A stretch of DNA of 64,000 bases from Takakia lepidozioides (GCA_030704615.1 CM060733.1:5208001-5272000), one strand, 5' to 3'. Shown: positions 1 through 11,800, counted from the first letter of the stretch. The notes: a model not told the origin generated them from the sequence alone. Translations and numbers: made by a program.

Positions 1-328
1 ACAGTGTGGCAGTCTTGTTTCTTCAGAGAGTTCAGCAAGGATGCTGGCATCAGTCGAACAAATGAGCTTGACCAGCAAGAGAAAGGAGAGGAAGCCTGGA
101 AACGATGCCTTTACAGGTGCGAAATGGACTGTGCTTCTTTGTTTTGCATAGACACAATCTCCTCCATCCAACCTGTTTTTGGCTGGCTCATATGAGTTTC
201 TAGTGGAGTGTAATGTGTCGCATACTCTTTTAGGGGGTCTTCGTGATGGGGTGGAAAAGCTGGGAGACAATATTTGCATTGCATAATGAGGTTGTCTTTG
301 TTCCTGCAGGTATATAAAGTATGTTCTC

Positions 329-703
329 ATGGCAGAGAACTGCTTGGACAAACATCCTGATTTCGTGGACCTTTGGCTTGTCCCTGCTGGCAACCAGACC
401 ATGTTTACTACGGGGATCTTGCATGACTGGGGCCCAGACCATCTCTCTGCTTGTGGTTGGTATTTGGATTGCCCTGCTTCAGAGACCCCAGCTCAGGAGG
501 TGTCTTTGAGGAGAAAGAATGAGCGTATAGCAGCTACCGCCGCAGCAACCGACCTCGACATTCATGAGAGAAATTTGAGGACTCTTGCAGAAAAGGAGCC
601 TCCCGCTCAGGATACACCGGGTAAAGGTAGAAAGGCAAAGGGAAAGGATGTTGCTGGTGGTGTGGGGAAAGGAAGGGGTAGGGGGAGGGGGGCACAAGGG
701 TAG
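329..703 (+). CDS. Unrecognised small ORF with basic Gly/Arg/Lys-rich tail
   Basis: An ATG-initiated frame of 124 codons that I do not recognise. The first ~60 residues are of ordinary composition with several Trp and Asp residues. The last ~30 are a Gly/Arg/Lys-rich tail ending in repeated GKGRGRGRG-type sequence, which could bind nucleic acid. A TATATAAAG string lies only 18 bp upstream, too close to be this ORF's own TATA box. A cag-like splice acceptor at about 308 raises the alternative that this is an internal exon of a larger gene starting left of the window. No neighbouring gene supports it, and it may be chance coding in transposon debris. Confidence 0.2.
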   Translation: MAENCLDKHPDFVDLWLVPAGNQTMFTTGILHDWGPDHLSACGWYLDCPASETPAQEVSLRRKNERIAATAAATDLDIHERNLRTLAEKEPPAQDTPGKGRKAKGKDVAGGVGKGRGRGRGAQG

Positions 704-1404
704 GTAGGTGGGTAGGGAAGTGTTGCAGATACTGGCCCTCTGGTGGTTGTCCAACAGACTCCACCGCATGGTAGGGGATCCGTATTAGGTGCCAGGAACG
801 AAGATCGACCTGTCAACTAGTTTGGAATAACAAGAGACTGCTAGAATATCGCCGAACTGACAGTTGCAGGTAAAATGAAGCAGGCTCGCGTGCACGAAGA
901 GATCCAAGACTAGGGATTTTTGAGGGGTGCTTGGAGATGGAAAGAGGGTTGAAGAGAGGATGATGGCGTACAGGCGTCTAGAGCAGATCTGCATCGACAG
1001 GAAAATCTGTATATAGCACGGCGTGGTGGCTGGGTGGACCGGAGGCTGTAGCCGGTGCTGTGCTTTTAGAGTGTAGGTTGAAGTTGGAATAGTTGACACT
1101 GGCCTTTGGTGCCTTGCAGCGGTAGGGACTGTGATTTCTCCTTTGTATAGAGAAATGATTTAGGCTTCATCAGGTGTTGATTTGAAGAGTGACAATGCAG
1201 ATTTGATTCTAGTTACTGTTTGGGACAAGAAAGATCTGCTTAAGGCTTGTGAATACACTTCCGTGAAGAACAGGGGTGAACGATCGTTGGACTGGTGTGG
1301 TCTCTGTTACGGTCTGAGTCAATGAACGGTGACTGGAATAAAAGAAGATGGTCACATGAGTCCATATTGACGTTGATTCAAGCAAGCAGATTTCTTGGGA
1401 TCTT
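704..1404. other. No gene recognised
   Basis: About 700 bp between the small ORF and the LTR remnant. I see only short frames without recognisable domains. Confidence 0.4.
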
Positions 1405-1556
1405 GTGAAGCTGTGTCGGGCTATGACTGGCTGTGTAAAGCTGTGTCAGGCTGTGACTGGCTGTGCGAAGCTATGTCGGGTTGTGTCTGGCTGTGATAGA
1501 TTGTGATGGGCTGTGTAAAGCTGTGTCTAGCTGTGAGAGACTGTGACGAGCTGTCT
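1405..1556 (+). repeat. 10-bp tandem array (GCTGTGNNNN) in the LTR
   Basis: About 15 units of ten bases, each starting GCTGTG or a one-base variant followed by four variable bases. The same array lies at the same place in every LTR of this family, with different unit numbers. Confidence 0.85.
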
Positions 1557-1676
1557 AACCCCCTAAAGCCTGCTCCTGCCACCCCTAAGGCTCATGTTGG
1601 TCTCAGTCTGCGCAAAAAATTAAGGGTACCCCACAGAACCCGTAAAAGTGACTAAGTCCCAAGCAGCCCTCTAACA
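1405..1676 (-). repeat. Truncated 3' LTR of a gypsy-type element (family A)
   Basis: Read on the minus strand this begins with TGTTAGAGGGCTGC at 1676 and matches the first ~270 bp of the fuller LTRs at 14108-15146, 23683-24554 and 33276-34106. It has the shared CCTAAAGCC and GGGTACCCC blocks and the 10-bp repeat array. The distal part of the LTR is missing: homology stops at about 1405. A purine-rich tract of the minus-strand element directly abuts it at 1677, so this is the 3' LTR of the element whose long ORF ends at 1715. Confidence 0.8.
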
Positions 1677-1696
1677 TTACCCCTCCCCCTCTCAAA
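1677..1696 (-). other. Polypurine tract of family A element
   Basis: On the minus strand this is a run of G and A (GAGAGGGGGAGGGGTAA-like) immediately before the LTR start TGTTAG. This is the expected position for the plus-strand primer of reverse transcription. The same tract borders the LTR at 24554. Confidence 0.75.
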
Positions 1697-1714
1697 AAGC
1701 CGTGTCCTCACGGT

Positions 1715-4700
1715 TTACTGCTTGGGATCAGCAAACCTTTGTGAGCGAGCATCCTTCAGTCGGTGAGAGTCTCGTGAAGGACTCCGTGTGCGAGCCCGAG
1801 TCCTGTCACTGGCTGATGGAGATGATTGAGCACTACCTGGAAATGTCTGACCCTCCTTTGGCTGATAACGAGGTAACCTCTCAGGCATAGGAGATCCCCG
1901 TCGTTTCTTCTCTGCCATCTGAAGTGCATAGTCCTCTGCCATGTCAAAAGAGTCCTCTGAAGAAATAGTAGTATCAGAATCCTCGTCCCCCCTTAGGTGT
2001 TTTAACGGCCGAACTTTAAGTGGCTTCTCGGGAATCCTGCGTGGCATACAATGTGGTCCCACCATGCCTGGAAGTTTAAACTGTACGACTTGCTGTAAGC
2101 GCTTGCAAGCAAAATTAGTGAACGCCCTGAACTCCTTAGCCGTATAGGTGAGAGGTGTGCCAATGACTTTGGAACAGTGTAAGTATTTCCAGGCTTCATG
2201 TCCCTTAAAGAAAATATCATCATGGCCGAATTTCTGTGTTGTCAAATTGTTCCAAGCCGAATTAAACCATGAACGAAGTTGGGAATCCTTCTGCATCATA
2301 ATTTTCGCATCATATAGGTACATATGAGGTGGCACTGAAGGTAAGACCCAATGATCCCCATTGGAATAACTCAGAAATCGTGATTGCATCTTCTGCTGCT
2401 CAATGTGATAACGTGCCATAAAACAAGCAGCATAGTATAATCCACAGCCCATGACAATACTAGATACCTCCTTGGTCTTGGTATAGATGTACCTATGTAC
2501 AACCTGGAAGGCAATTAATTCCTTCAGCATGGTACCTGCCTCAGACCAGTACCTTGCAAAGTGATGATCCTCAATGGGTCGATTGTTCGGAAGAACCTTA
2601 GTCCGAGTTGCCACTGGCAACCACATGCGCATGATCTGGTAGTAATGTGCCAACGACTGCGGAAGACTAAATTCCTTCCAAGCCAAATCCAACACAATGG
2701 GAATTTGGTTGAAGGGCATAATCATAGCCCGACTGTACTCCCGTGCAGCAGGAGTCCTAGGAGGGTTAAAAGCAGCATCCCCCCATACCTCAGGCTGTGG
2801 TTTGGCTGTAGTAGCAACAGGGTCAGCTACCTTCATAGGCACCTGCTGTGGTATTGGTACCACTGGCCCTTCTACCACTGGCATCTCCTGCACCCCCTGC
2901 GAAGAAGACTGAAAAATTAGAGTCATGGCATGTAAATAAGTAGTCATCAGCTGCTCCTCAGGAACAAAGACTCTCTTGTCAATATTTGAACTCAAGTCAT
3001 CCACTTGAGTCTGCAGGCCTTCCACATCCTCATGTAGTTCTGCTATCCTACTATAGACATTGTCTATAGTAGTTGTGGCAATGTTCTGCACCTGCAATCT
3101 GAGCTCATTCATCTCGCCCTGGGTGAGCTTTCTTGGTGCTTTGCCTTCTACCGGCCCTTGTGCTAACCAGACCTGCATAAGGTGGTTATCCACCAAGTCC
3201 TGTGTGGCACCCCTGAGAGTCTACTCCTCCGTGAGTCTGTACACATCTAACTGCTGCTGTAAAGCCTCCATGCGCTTCGCATGAGGTTCAACCAGGCCCG
3301 CATAGGCAGTAGCCAGATTATTGGCTTCCTTCCAAGCCTTGTTAGCCACAAAGAGTTCATTTCTTGACCATGACTGTTTGTTGCAACTCCAGGATGTACC
3401 TCTCCTGGTCAGCCTCAACCTGTCTGTACTGTTGAAAAGTATTCTCATTGCGACAGATTGTAGCCTGCAAATCAACAATGAGTTTCTCTTGCTCTATTAT
3501 CTCAGCTTCTGCCATCATACATCTCTCCCCTTGTCTGTTAACTTCTAATGCAGTTTGCTCTAGAGCAGTTGTGAGTGTAGCACATTGTATGGTCATCCTC
3601 TAATGTACTGCCTCCAACTCTGTATGTAGTACGTTCACTTCTTGCAACTTGCCCTCATGCTTTACCTGCAATTCGTATAACTGTTGCTTAAGTGCTTCAT
3701 GCAACTGGTCCTGCTCGAGACCTGCTTCAATCAAACGTCCATTAGCCAACTGCAAGGCAGGCTTTGTGTCCTCCAACTCTTGCTGTAACTTGAGATTGAC
3801 CTCCTCATCTACCTTGTTAGCACACTAAGTGGCAATTCGAGTCTCAAACTCCTTCTTGAGTTCCTCCCTCAAAGCTGCCAATTGGGTAGATGGAACATGG
3901 AATTTCACATAAGTGCCCAACAAATTAAGTGTCGTGCTTATGGAACTCATAAGCATGGCCTGCTGGGGGTCATCATGGTGAACTTGCTACTATTCCCCCT
4001 GATCTTCCACAGTGTGATGCTGCACCAACTATTCAGGCCATTGCCCCACCAGATCCTCTTCCTGAACCACCTCATCCTCCACAGGTGCTGCAGTGTCCTT
4101 ATATTCTACCCCTGGTACCTCCGTCACAGGTGTGGGTATTACATGCACAGAAGGGATTTCCCTTGACAAACTCTGCACCTCTGGAACCACTGATTCCCTT
4201 ACCAAGCCAGAGTTTTCATAGAGTCTCAATTTTTGCCACGACCTGCTCTGTAGTGGGAATGTCCAACCTTTCTCCGTCCAGAGCAATTGGGGGTGGTGTC
4301 ACAGCATGTTCTAACTGTGGAACCTCTGAGACAACTGAGTCAACTAGTTGTGGTGGCTGTGGTACCAAAGTGACTTCTTCTTCCCTCTCCGAAGGCCGTG
4401 CTTCCAATAATAACAACCCTCTGTGCTCATGTGCCCCATCCTGCACAAGAGCTTGGGAAACATCATCTTGCGATTTCCGTGAAGCCAGTGGATCCGCCAC
4501 TACAGTCATACCCCACTTCTGTCTCTTAGACTGGTGTTGCCCTGCCAGTCCACCCTCACTATGTGAAGAGCCCTGCTCTTCAATTGCAGTGGTTACTGCC
4601 TCAAACACTCCCATCTCCTTACGTTCCCAAATATCAAGTATGCAAGAGTCAAGAATGATTTGGGCAATGACTGGACCAGACACAATGATCGAAGACTTAG

Positions 4701-6018
4701 CAGCAGTGCCCTATAACCTCTTCATCTCGTCCACCAGACCATCGTACATTAACTCCGCCCAAGCTACATCATCTCCCCTCAAAGCTTTCAGGATCTCCTC
4801 TATGAATGATCTGCTCAAATATTGTTGGTTCTGTTTCATGGCAAACAGAATGTTCAATATTTGGCCAATTTCTCTGAGCCCTGTGTACTCAGCTTTGGTA
4901 CAAGCGTAACCTTGAGTCTTAAAGAAACTCCCTTCTTGGAACAAATTCCCTATCTGCAATCTTGCCCTGTGCTCATCCACATCCACATGACCCGATGGCA
5001 AATCAAACAATTGCTGCAAGTACAGGGGAGTAATTTCTATATCTACTCCCCTCACCTGGGTAACTCCCGTCCGAGGCTCAAAGTTCTGACGAAATTGAAT
5101 CATATACTGCCGATGATGCAAGGACCTGTCCTTGTGTAGCAGCCCCTCCAATCGCAACTCCCTCAGCAGCTGCACTGCCTGCGGTGTAACAATTGTTTGC
5201 TTCTGCAGAATCGTGGTGCTCTTCACCCTGATATCCTCCATTCCCCTCACTCTCTTCATTCTAGACAAACAAAAAGGCCTTGTTTGAAACAACTGTAGGA
5301 AAGCTTGTAGGGCACAGAGCATAAAGGTATGGTTGGCACATACTGGAACGGGTAAGTGCGTGTAAGCCTGTGGGGCTTGCAAGTATCGAGTGAGAGAGAA
5401 TGTACTCTCAACCCGTCCGTCCTTGTGCCACTGCGTGTGAAGTAAGGCGAGCGTGTAATCTGTAATATCCGCCATAGCTACAAAGCTATAGCTTTGATTG
5501 CCTCTCCTGCCGAGACGCTGGTTATTCGGAGCCACCCCGACTCTCGCGCTCATAACCCTGCTAATTTCTTGCTCTTGTTTCTTGGAGGAAACCACCTGCA
5601 TGTAGTTCTCGCTCGTGATTGGCTGTTGCCTCTTTGGGTAACTTCTTAATTTAACTCCCCTCAATGGACTTTCCCCCCTGGAATGTCCACTAGGATAGCA
5701 CATGCGGCAAAGATCCCCCTTTTCTGTACTCGTAAAGGGTTCCGTTACCCTTGCCCTGAATGCATTAATGGGCCCACAAATAGTTTGGGTTGATGTACCG
5801 GGTAGGTACTTTGACGGCCCAATTTGTCTTCTTGCATGATGACACCCGCTTTTGCAATATATGCACTGCGGTGTGCTTCGTCCTGGCGACCACGTGTTCG
5901 TTTCTAGACCTGCCTCCGTCTTTCCCTGTCCGCGTGGCACTTTCTCCGAGTTTAACTTCCAAGCTGTCTTTTCACCCGCCGGCCACTTTCCGGGCGCTAA
6001 CCCACGTCCACCTGTCAC
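1715..6018 (-). pseudogene. Giant extra ORF of LTR element, zinc-knuckle-like and coiled-coil (copy A)
   Basis: A minus-strand frame of roughly 1,430 codons, broken by two frameshifts (about 4.2 kb and 3.4 kb) and a few stops. From the N-terminus: two zinc-knuckle-like clusters around residues 50-65 and 100-115 (C-x2-C-x4-H spacing, each lacking a ligand); a ~250-residue globular region containing VRGVDIEITPLYLQQLFDLP, loosely like plant transposon-associated domains; a Pro/Glu-rich linker; about 300 residues of Gln/Glu/Leu-rich coiled coil; a second globular region of ~250 residues; an acidic Ser stretch; and an Arg/Ser-rich tail. No protease, reverse transcriptase or integrase motif is present. 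It lies between an integrase-bearing pol (upstream on the same strand) and the 3' LTR, so it is an extra ORF in a 3' position. A closely similar copy is at 24.6-28.7 kb. Function unknown; Gag-like or nucleic-acid-binding is an inference. Confidence 0.75.
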
Positions 6019-6030
6019 TGACCCTATGGA

Positions 6031-6196
6031 CTGTGTAACCCGTGTGGGCTGTGTTGGGCTGTGTCAAACTGTGACGAGCTGTGATAGGTTGTGTGACATT
6101 GTGATAGGCTGTGTCACACTATGATGGGCTGTGATAGGCTGTGTCACACTGAGGTGGGCTGTGAAAGGTTGTGTCACATTGTGATGGGTTGTGATA
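6031..6196 (+). repeat. Internal 10-bp tandem array, like the LTR array
   Basis: About 16 ten-base units, mostly GCTGTG or GTTGTG followed by ATAG, TCAC or ATGG. It lies between the integrase end and the long ORF rather than inside a recognisable LTR. It is either a relic of another LTR or a second, internal copy of the array. Confidence 0.8.
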
Positions 6197-6322
6197 GCTA
6201 TGCGAACACCTGTACTTCCCACCCTGGTCATACACGCTCGGCTTAGCGACAAGTGCTCCATACTCCGTTGGTATCACCGGCTCAGCCCGTGATTGTTTTT
6301 GTGTTTCAACATGCAAATCGTG

Positions 6323-9300
6323 CTACAATGGTTTGTCATGGATACCACTGTATCCCTTCAACTTATTGGCATTGACTCTTCCCAGCATTTTTTTGTTAAT
6401 GGTTTGTAACATGGGGGTGTTATTATCATACATCTTCTGTATGACATAAGGTCCTTTCCATAGTGATTTAAGCTTAGAAACTTTAATCTTCCCCTTCTTC
6501 TGCAACCAAGTACCAAATCTCCCGTCTGAAAAGTCTTTAATTTACCTTCATCAAACTGATCCTTCCTCTTCATCTGAATTATGGTCATGTTATCAGCTGA
6601 ATCAGCACGTACTTCTTCCACATGGTATAATTCATGTTTACTGACCTTAATTGAATCTTCCAATTCCATTCTCCTTCCCCATTCAGTTCTCATGGTAGGT
6701 AACAAGAATTCCACTGGAAGTAAAGCTTCCATACCATAAACTAATTGGAATGGTGTTTACTTAGTGGTGACTTTATATGAAGTCATGTATGACCACAAAG
6801 CTGACAGCAGCTTTGTATCCCAATCTGTTCTGTTTGCATTGACTATCTTAGCCAAGATAGTACATAGTATTTTGTTGGTAGCCTCTGCCTGCCCATTACC
6901 CTGTGGGTAATAAGTTGTACTCTTCCTATGCACAATCATGAACTCTTTAGTCAATAGTTCTATGGTCTCATTAATGAAATGACTTCCCTGGTCACTGATA
7001 AATTCCAGGGGACAGCCAAATCGTGTAAGTATGTTCTCATACAGGAACCTTGTTGTGGACTTAGCTGTGTTGTCCCTCAGAGCTTTAGCTTCCACCCACT
7101 TTGTAGTATAATCAGTGGCTGTGATTATATACTTGTTCTGTGTATTCTTGGCTGGTGGGTTAATTGGTCCAACAAAGTCTAGTCCCCATTTCTGAAATGG
7201 TTCAGTAGGCATCGTAGGATGCAAAGCCATCTTCCCATATCTCTACAATGGTCCTAGCCTCTGACACTCATCACAACTTTTACAATACTTGTGTACATCC
7301 TTGAATAAAGTAGGCCACCAGATAACCTGCAAGTAGTATCTTTCTACTGGTAGACTCCTCCAAAATGACCTCCAGCCACTCCTTTATGAACTTCCTCCAA
7401 AACTTTATTTACTTCATGGTGGTACAAGCATCGTTTAAGTACTCCATCAGGTCCTAGCTTATACCATCTGCCCCCTACCATAGTATAAGGTAAAGCCTTG
7501 ATAGCGATTCTCTTCCTCTGCTCCTTTCCATAACTAGGTGGGCACTGACCATGAATAAGGTAGTATCTGATTGGCCACTGCCAATCTAACCAGTCATCTG
7601 CACTTCCCTGCACCTCTACTGCAAATAAACTCGCATCAGGTAATTGGTCGTCTACTCATGTGGCGGGCTCTCCTGTTGATAGGCGTGACAAATGATCTGC
7701 CACAAGATGCAAACGGCCAGGCTTGTAAACAACTTCGAACTCAAACTCGTGCAAGATTATTAACCACCTTGCTATCCTTCCACTTATCAAAGGTTTTTTC
7801 ACCAAATATATCAGAGCCTGGTGATCCACATAAAACATAAAATTCATTCCCAATAGGTAATGCTTGAATTTCTTGACTGCATAAATCATTGCCGGTGCTT
7901 CTCTTTCAGTTGTGCTATAGTTCCTTTCAGCACTGTTCATCAACCTGCTAGCATAGTACACAGGTGAATCTATATTTCCTGTAACATTTTGGGCTAACAT
8001 TGCTCCCAACGCTTCTCCTGAGGCATCACAGTGAACATGAAATACTACATGCCAGTGAGGGTTAATCAGCACAGGTGTAGTTGTTACTGACAATGTAAGT
8101 TCCTCAAAAGCCTGTTGACATTCAGCTGTCCATGCAAACACTGCATCTTTCTTCAGAAGCTTGCTCAATGGCGCTGCTATTTGTGCATACCATCTGACAA
8201 ATCTTCTGTAATAATTGGTTTGTCCAAGGAATCTCCTTAGACTCTTAACATTTACTGGTGGTGGAGAGGCTTTAATGGCCTCTGTCTTTCTGGGATCCAC
8301 AAGAAGTCCCCTCTTACACACAATGTGTCCCAAAAGCACCCCTGAGTTCACACATAAAGTACACTTCTCTGGATTCAGGCCCAGACCTCTCATCCTGCAT
8401 CTGGCCAAACATAACTCCAATTTATGCAAGTGCTCATTCTTAGAGTTGTACACACTGAAATCATCCAAGAACACCTGCATGAAATCATCCAGATAATCAT
8501 GAAAAGATTCACTTGTCACTCTCTGAAAGGTTGTTGGTGCATTACAAAGTCCAAAAGGCATGACTTTGTATGCATAAGCACCCCAGTCTGTGATGAAAGC
8601 TATCTTTCCCTGGTCTTCTTCTGCCACTTGCACTTGATTATAACCATTGAAGCCATCCATGAATGAGTACATCTCATGGCCTGCCACAATGTCCAATACT
8701 GCTTCTGTGAATGGCAAAGGGAAAGGATCTTTCTTCGTACAAGCATTCAACTTCTTATAGTTCACACAAACTCTCAGTTTACCATTCTTCTTGGGAACTA
8801 TCACAATGGGTGACAACCAAGTTGTATACTCTATCGGGTATATAAACTTAGCCTCAGCCAACTTCTTGATCTCTTCTCCAACCTTCTGTGCATAGTTGGG
8901 ATTCATTTTGTACCTTGCTTGTTTGATTGGTACTGACCCTGGTTCCAGTTCAATCTTATGCTGACAGATCTCAGGTGGTATCCCTTTCAGATCCTCGTAG
9001 TTCCAAGCAAATACATCTCTGTATTCGATGAACAGACTTAGCTTCCTCAAAGAATTCTGACTCCAAATCAGCCCCTACCTTCACCATCCTCGGTTCCCCT
9101 TCAGTTCCCACATTCACTTCTTTGACCTGCTCATCAGCTGTGATTGTCCAACCAGTCACCACTTCATCCTGTAAACTCACAGTGGCTGGTTCCTCTAGGA
9201 TTTCCATTTCTCCCTCTCTTTCTTCGTAGAAATGTGGTGAGTAACTGCTTGTTTCATCCTCAATTGGTGTTGCTGTCACTACACCACAAACAGATACATT

Positions 9301-9405
9301 TTAAGCAACTTAGGCCTTCCAGTTGCATCTCTACAACCTGCTCCCACTCTGGGTGTTCAGCAAACAGGGTAGCTTCCTGCTCCTCATCAAGTCCTCCCCT
9401 CCAGG
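6323..9405 (-). pseudogene. Ty3/gypsy pol: reverse transcriptase, RNase H, integrase (broken)
   Basis: On the minus strand, an acidic linker (9405-8971) leads into reverse transcriptase with the VFLDDF catalytic motif (the YxDD box) and the MPFGLCNAP motif. RNase H follows (CDASGEALGAML; YSTTERE; YVDHQAL), ending near 7660. Then come the integrase HHCC-type start (HHEV...GHFGG, about 7350-7440) and an integrase core at 7230-6757 with the D-D-E residues in [15 protein letters not shown] and [10 protein letters not shown]-terminal tail with SLWKGPYVI ends near 6323. The frame is broken by stops and shifts between about 9050 and 9280, between RNase H and the zinc-binding part, and after the integrase core. 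Protease and gag are not visible upstream. It would make the enzymes for reverse transcription and integration, but this copy cannot. Confidence 0.93.
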
Positions 9406-9417
9406 AGGTTAGCTATT

Positions 9418-9632
9418 TCATGAGCATGAGCGGCATGAGCAGCATGAGCGGAGTAGCAAGACAATCGGTTTTCATGAGCAGAAGTACAAATTTCGAAAAT
9501 AAAAAACATTATAAAACATTAATTTAATGAAATGTGTCAGAAAAAACAAATATATTATACGGCACCTTGAAGGGGAAATTGTAGTTTTGAGAGTTGTGCT
9601 CATGATATTTCGTCTTCCGCTCATGCCAATTC
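9418..9632. mobile_element. Possible small inverted-repeat element (MITE-like)
   Basis: The left side carries GGCATGAGC repeats, including a short direct array at 9418-9451. The right side, reverse-complemented from about 9630, again reads GGCATGAGCGGAAGAC, with a shared internal ATGAGCA. The ~200 bp between is AT-rich with no ORF. The arms match only imperfectly and I see no convincing target duplication, so this is tentative. Confidence 0.25.
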
Positions 9633-9667
9633 CCAGCGACATGTGCAAAAATGGCGCCGAATTTTGG

Positions 9668-11800
9668 TTAAGAATGTATCACCTTTTCTGCACCATCCAC
9701 ACAAGATGTGGCTAGACGATAGAGCTTCTCCAATGTCATCGTGGGCTTCAGAGCGCGGGAGTAGTGCTTCCCCACCTCCACCAGAAGGTCGGCACCAAGG
9801 GCGGGATCAACTATGGCCACGTACTTTACCATCCGCGACTTGTACTTTATGCGGGCCCTCACCTCCGCAGCTTTGAGATACGATTCAAGTGCCGGGAGGG
9901 TTAGATTCTTCTCCTCTGACTCCATGTAGAACCTCCGCGCATGTGCCAAATCCTGCTGAATTTTCGTCTGTCAAGAATGTGCACATAAGATTAGAGATTC
10001 TGCTCAACACTTTTTCTTCTATTGGGGGAGGAGAGACAGATTAGCTCAACAAAACAGTCAGGAGCTTTACCCAAAATATGTAGTCCACCATGGCGTCCAT
10101 GCTCAGCCTATACCAGGTTCTGTCTACCTTTGCCTCCGACTTGCGCAGGAGGTCGGCACTGAGCGAATTGGCAAACTCTTGCACCCCCTGCTTCCTGACA
10201 TCCTTCACTCGGAAGAGCATATGGGACAAGTTGGTGGCAATGAAGGCATTCTCAGTCACCCTGCAATGCCACATTTCCATCAAACAATTCTGAAATGGGA
10301 ATTTACAACAAATATGAGGATTCGCAATGAAATGACTTACAATCGGATGGGTCCAAAAGCAAGAGGCGTTGTAACTTATGAGTTGATGTCCGCCATTGCA
10401 GCTTTGAGAAGACTGCAATCTTTGGGCCCCGCAACCTTCAGCACAACACACTCCACGGCGAAATGCCAATCGAGGTCGTTGGGGTGGGCTTCGGCTATGT
10501 GCTCCATCCATGCCAGGAGGCGATGATTGCCGTCCCACACGTAAAACATCTTTCCGGACAAGTGCTGGAAAAGAGGATCAATAACAATCGATCTCTCGAA
10601 CTCCTCATTTCGCCTTTGCCAATGGGGACCCCATTTGTCCACCTCATCGGAAGTGTGGGCACGGGAAGCTCCGTGGTCGTTCTCAATGGAAACGTAAAAC
10701 GCGGCAGACCCCATTCAATATCCATCCCGGAAAGAGAATTTCAGCTTGTCGATATCGCCTGGGAGGGCAGGTCTCACCACCTGCAAAGACACCAAGCGAC
10801 AAAGGGGAATTCGAAGCTTGGCCGGGTACACCATGCCCCCCAACACCCTGTCAATGTTGCTGTGGGTTGCCTCCAATATCTTGGCAGCGGCCAACTTCAT
10901 ATCCGCCTCCGACATGACGTCTGCTGCAGAGGGGTTCTCCGGCAGCCCACCAGGACTGCCAAATCCAGCCTGTATGCTGCGGGTTTGGGGCCTGCGGATG
11001 TTCGAGAGGATGTCATCCTGGTCAGAAAGCTTGGTGTCATCCTCCTCAACATGGTGAACCACCGGCGAAACCACCTTGAGCACTCTCCCTGTCTCTACTG
11101 CCATCTCCCCGGCTTCACCTCGAACTTGCACAATCCGTGCTCTTTGTGGTGTTCTTTCCTCTCCTCCACTCTCCACCGTATGGGTAATTGCGGGGGCTGC
11201 TCTTGTCCGCGATGGTGTAACCGGTGTGTTACTGCCTCTTTGTGGTGTCTTGGAGGGATCCACCGTCTCTGTGCGTCCCTCGCTTATATTGGCATCTGTC
11301 ATTTGGGCACCCCTGGCCTCTTCAGTGGCCTTTTCTCTTTCCTCCTGGCTAGCCTTCTGTCTCGCCTGTTCTTTTTCCCTCTCACGGGCTTTCTGTTTCT
11401 TACTAGGGCTAGCAGCAGGGGAGCCCTCCAAGGACGACCACCTTTGATTGAGGAGAAGGAACACCCTCGCGCGCACTGCTCACTCCCCCCTCCGCAGCCC
11501 GTGACGGCTCTCTCGCCGGGGATTGCATGTGCTTAGCTTTCTTCTTCTTCTTTGCGTGGGCGGGCCCTACTGCATGTGCATCAACAACCTCCATTGCCGG
11601 ATCTGCTGTCCTCACGTCCTCACGCCCTTCACCTGCCATGCCGCCTGCACCAACCTCCCCAATGCCTATTCTATCGTACCCTCGCTGCAGGTCCTCCCGT
11701 CCACCAACAAAAGGTTGAAGTTTGCCCTCTCGCCCCAAGTTGGGCGATTCAAACATGCGATTAGTTGGAGCGGTCGATGATACCACCAGCGTGCCGGGCT
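9668..11800 (-). pseudogene. Gene with ParB/sulfiredoxin-like domain, broken
   Basis: A minus-strand, probably spliced gene. The first exon (from about 11800) encodes a low-complexity, charged region with a KKKKKAKH nuclear-localisation-like stretch and Glu/Arg/Ala-rich coiled sequence. A ParB-N/Srx-like core follows at about 10800-10500: a PL-x-RL...VRPALPGDIDKLKFSFRDGY arm, then VWDGNHRLLAW, matching the DGxHRLxA signature of the ParB/sulfiredoxin fold. An in-frame TGA (near 10716) sits between FRDGY and MGSAAF, where a Trp codon would fit. A TAA follows MADINS. Further exons are likely at about 10260-10080 (NLSHMLFRVKDV...) and 9969-9668, the latter after a TTGACAG acceptor. In bacteria this fold binds DNA or CTP, or acts as a nuclease. 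Here the role is unknown. It lies between a gypsy pol and palindromic arrays, suggesting mobile or captured DNA. Confidence 0.55.
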
